From Methylococcaceae bacterium (GTDB lineage: Bacteria; Pseudomonadota; Gammaproteobacteria; Methylococcales; Methylomonadaceae), in contig CANNLO010000074.1 in NCBI GenBank assembly GCA_947505055.1, positions 1 through 16,041 of the forward strand: 16,041 nt of DNA. The letters run 5' to 3'. Every line of letters starts with the position of its first letter. Within the stretch, counting starts at the first letter, position 1. The notes below the pieces were generated by a model. The model did not search any database. It saw only the letters and a list, made by a program, of their open reading frames with translations, and had not been told where the DNA came from. A program made the position numbers and the translations under genes. This document shows, piece by piece, positions 13,711 through 16,041 of this stretch.

Positions 13711-15192
13711 ATGGCGCGTACCCTGCTGGTCGTTGATGATTTGTCTGACTGGAACCCCTACTATCCCAGCGATCAGGTCATCACTTTTGAGACCTACCTT
13801 GCCACCGAGCAGGGTGATTCGCCTCAGCGTGTCCGCATTATTAATCTATGTAGCAGCTTTCGTTATCTTTCTGACGGTTATTATTGCTCATTGCTGGCCG
13901 AAGCACGTGGCCATCACGTTATTCCTTCGGTAAAGGTACTTAATGATCTTGGCAAAAAAGAGCTGTACCGATTACAGCTCGAAGATTTATCCCAGACCCT
14001 GACTCGCGCCTTTAGATGTTCTGATCATGGCAAGGAAATAACTTTGATGAGTTATTTCGGCACCACGCAAGAGCCGGCATTTGGTGAACTAGCCAGACTT
14101 TTGTTTGAGCGATTCTCCTGTCCCATTCTGGAAATAAAACTATGTTACCGACAACAATGGGATATTATCGACTTGAATGCGGTATCGCACCGAAATCTGG
14201 ACGACGCGATGCAAACTATTTTTGCCGATGCACTGGATAAATTTAGCACCAAAGTTTGGCGCAAAGGACGAACCCGAAAAGCGGCGCGGTTTGATTTGGC
14301 AATTTTGATTAATCCCGAAGAACAACTACCGCCGAGTAACCGTGGCGCCCTCAAAAAATTTATTAAAATGGGCAGACAACTGGGCATTGAAATAGAACTG
14401 ATTACCCAGCAACACTATGTGCGCTTACCTGAGTTTGATGGCTTGTTCATACGCGAAACCACAGGCATCGATCATCATACTTATCGTTTTGCAAAAAAAG
14501 CCGAGGCTGAGGGACTGGTGGTTATCGACGATCCGACATCGATGTTGCGGTGTACCAATAAAGTGTATCTTGCCGATTTATTTAGGACACATCGTGTACC
14601 TACTCCTAAAACCTGGATTCTACACAAAGATAACAACGCCCACCTGGATAGAGTGGAGGCGGAAGCCGGTTTTCCGGTGGTGATAAAAATTCCGGACGGT
14701 TCATTCTCACGCGGCATTGTAAAAGTACATAACCGACTGGATTTGAATCTCAAAGTTGCAGAACTGTTTCAAAAGTCTGCTTTGCTACTGGCACAGGAGT
14801 TTCTTTATACTGATTTTGACTGGCGCATCGGTATTTTCAATAACAAAGCTTTATATGCCTGTCGTTATTACATGGTAAAGAATCACTGGCAGATTTATCG
14901 TCATGGCGAAAGCCGAACCGATAGCGGAAACTTTGACACCCTACCCACTTTTGAAGTCCCCAAAACTGTCCTGGAAGCTGCCTTAAAAGCAACCCAGCCA
15001 ATTGGTAACGGATTATACGGTGTTGATGTCAAAGAAAAAGATGGCAAAGGCTATGTGATTGAAGTCAATGATAATCCCAACATTGATAGCGGCATCGAAG
15101 ACAAATATCTGGGTGATGAGTTATATCGCTTGATAATGTCTGAATTACTGCGACGGATGGAGAATCGAAGTAAGGGAGTGTTAACGCTTTAA
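13711..15192 (+). CDS. RimK-like ATP-grasp ligase with RLAN N-terminal domain
   Basis: The 493-residue protein has two parts. Residues 1 to about 160 (LLVVDDLSDWNPYYPSDQVI, then INLCSSFRYLSDGYYCSLLAEARGHHVIPSV) match the RLAN domain found in front of some RimK-like ATP-grasps. Residues about 240-480 form the ATP-grasp fold: GFPVVIKIPDGSFSRGIVKV (320-339) is the nucleotide-binding loop, LLLAQEFL (358-365) the hinge, DWRIGIFNN the next strand, and YVIEVNDNPNID (448-459) the metal-binding Glu/Asn end. Such enzymes join a carboxylate to an amine through an acyl phosphate (RimK adds glutamate to protein S6), but substrates of RLAN-type members are not known to me. It has an AGGA 8 bases before the ATG and stands alone; no peptide substrate or partner is visible within the window. 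Confidence 0.87.
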   Translation: MARTLLVVDDLSDWNPYYPSDQVITFETYLATEQGDSPQRVRIINLCSSFRYLSDGYYCSLLAEARGHHVIPSVKVLNDLGKKELYRLQLEDLSQTLTRAFRCSDHGKEITLMSYFGTTQEPAFGELARLLFERFSCPILEIKLCYRQQWDIIDLNAVSHRNLDDAMQTIFADALDKFSTKVWRKGRTRKAARFDLAILINPEEQLPPSNRGALKKFIKMGRQLGIEIELITQQHYVRLPEFDGLFIRETTGIDHHTYRFAKKAEAEGLVVIDDPTSMLRCTNKVYLADLFRTHRVPTPKTWILHKDNNAHLDRVEAEAGFPVVIKIPDGSFSRGIVKVHNRLDLNLKVAELFQKSALLLAQEFLYTDFDWRIGIFNNKALYACRYYMVKNHWQIYRHGESRTDSGNFDTLPTFEVPKTVLEAALKATQPIGNGLYGVDVKEKDGKGYVIEVNDNPNIDSGIEDKYLGDELYRLIMSELLRRMENRSKGVLTL

Positions 15193-15280
15193 TTTTTGTG
15201 GCATTCCTTTACCCTAAAAATTGCGCCTTCTCGAGTTACTGCGTAATATCAGTCTAATATACAAATCAAAAAACTACCTC

Positions 15281-16041
15281 ATGCTAGCCACTTTAGTCCG
15301 CTTCTCCATCCGTTTTTACGTTATCGTCATTGCACTTGCGATATTAATTCTAATCTATGGTAGCTATCGTTTTACTACCGCCGGCCTGGATATTTTCCCC
15401 GAGTTTTCACCCAAACAAGTCATTATTCAGACCGAAGCGCCGGGCCTGTCATCCGAGCAGGTTGAGGTGTTGGTAACCCAGCAAATCGAAATGACCATTA
15501 GTGGCCTGATTGGCATGAAATCGGTACGCTCCGAATCCATCCAGGGACTGTCGATTATTATCGCGACCTTTGTCGAGAACAGCGATGTCTACCGCAATCG
15601 CCAACTGATCAGTGAACGGCTAACCAGTTTGTCGGGGCAACTGCCGCAAGGAATTACGCCGATTGTAATACCGTTGTCGTCATCGTCTGCGACGGTATTA
15701 ACCATCGGTTTAAGCAAGAAAAATGCGCCAAATTTAATGGCTTTACGTAGTCTGGTTGACTGGACGATAGTGCCGCGTTTGCGGGCGGTGCCAGGCGTGG
15801 CAGATGTTAATGTCTTTGGAGGCGACATTCAGCAACTGCAAATTCAGGTTGATCCGCAACGTTTGCATCGCTTTAATCTGACGCTGGAGGATATTGTCCA
15901 GGCAGCAGCCAAGGCCGGAAACATTCAGGGCGGCGGATTTATCGAAAACAGCAATCAGCGTTTTACCTTACAACTAGCCGGACAACCCGCGACTCCTGAA
16001 CAATTTGCCAAAATCCTGGTTAAACGGGATCAAGGGCGTAG
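15281..16041 (+). CDS. RND efflux transporter, CusA/CzcA family (N-terminal part)
   Basis: The 253 visible residues begin MLATLVRFSIRFYVIVIALA, then a first transmembrane helix (about 10-30). GLDIFPEFSPKQVIIQTEAPGLSSEQVEVLVTQQIE is the start of the periplasmic porter domain typical of heavy-metal-type RND pumps. LDWTIVPRL-like RSLVDWTIVPRLRAVPGVADVNVFGGDIQQLQIQVDPQRL is the family PN2 motif. The rest runs past the right edge. No membrane-fusion or outer-membrane partner is inside the window; they may follow. Substrate cannot be told from this part: the charged metal-binding helices of TM4 and the periplasmic Met/Glu residues are not visible. The ATG has no strong ribosome-binding site, and it starts 88 bases after the ATP-grasp gene. 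Confidence 0.9.
   Translation, partial: MLATLVRFSIRFYVIVIALAILILIYGSYRFTTAGLDIFPEFSPKQVIIQTEAPGLSSEQVEVLVTQQIEMTISGLIGMKSVRSESIQGLSIIIATFVENSDVYRNRQLISERLTSLSGQLPQGITPIVIPLSSSSATVLTIGLSKKNAPNLMALRSLVDWTIVPRLRAVPGVADVNVFGGDIQQLQIQVDPQRLHRFNLTLEDIVQAAAKAGNIQGGGFIENSNQRFTLQLAGQPATPEQFAKILVKRDQGR

Noticed and set aside
14145..14387. Minus-strand open frames within the ATP-grasp gene
   Set aside because: Antisense shadows with no features; the plus-strand protein is clearly the real gene.
15199..15216. TGGCAT upstream of the RND gene as a sigma-54 -24 element
   Set aside because: No GC element at the -12 position (reads CC with wrong neighbours).
15589..15828. 79-codon minus-strand frame inside the RND gene
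   Set aside because: Antisense shadow of a well-conserved RND N-terminal domain.
1..16041. tRNA, rRNA, CRISPR array or prophage genes
   Set aside because: I saw no regularly spaced repeats, tRNA-like cloverleaf, rRNA sequence or phage structural genes on either strand.

Overview
The window looks like chromosome of a flagellated gammaproteobacterium. A methanotroph-type (Methylococcales-like) gammaproteobacterium is my guess from overall protein resemblance and moderate GC, but nothing here proves it. The flagellar genes carry sigma-54 and sigma-28 promoter signatures and a FleQ/FlrA-like operator. That matches the sigma-54-dependent flagellar hierarchy of Pseudomonas and Vibrio rather than the FlhDC hierarchy of enterics.

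Region 1 (1-8530, minus strand) is a near-complete rod/hook/ring cluster. Read in the direction of transcription it runs flgB-flgC-flgD-flgE-flgF, a 259-base gap, then flgG-flgH-flgI-flgJ-flgK, with flgK running off the left edge. A perfect sigma-54 promoter lies 24 bases before the flgB leader ends, and a near-perfect one sits in the flgF-flgG gap, so the cluster is probably two transcription units: flgBCDEF and flgGHIJK. FlgE is unusually long because of an alanine-rich insert of about 138 residues.

Region 2 (8531-10366) is the divergent side. A 257-base intergenic region separates flgB from flgA (P-ring chaperone), which is followed by flgM (anti-sigma-28) and flgN (FlgK/FlgL chaperone). 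A 14-bp perfect palindrome between flgA and flgB matches my recollection of the FleQ consensus at all but one defined position. flgM has its own strong sigma-28 promoter.

Region 3 (10367-11516) has no intact gene. It holds two decayed transposase-like fragments on the minus strand, then an AT-rich stretch with a 22-bp perfect palindrome.

Region 4 (11517-16041, plus strand) is housekeeping or accessory: a quinone-oxidoreductase-type dehydrogenase closely followed by a 3-mercaptopyruvate-type sulfurtransferase, a 348-base spacer with a possible 41-residue membrane protein on the other strand, a RimK-like ATP-grasp ligase with an RLAN-type N-terminal half, and the 5' part of a CusA/CzcA-type RND efflux pump cut by the right edge.

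Functionally, the flagellar genes supply the proximal rod (FlgB, FlgC, FlgF), distal rod (FlgG), hook cap and hook (FlgD, FlgE), P and L rings (FlgI, FlgH with FlgA), rod-digging muramidase (FlgJ), first hook-filament junction protein (FlgK), its chaperone (FlgN) and the hook-completion checkpoint (FlgM).
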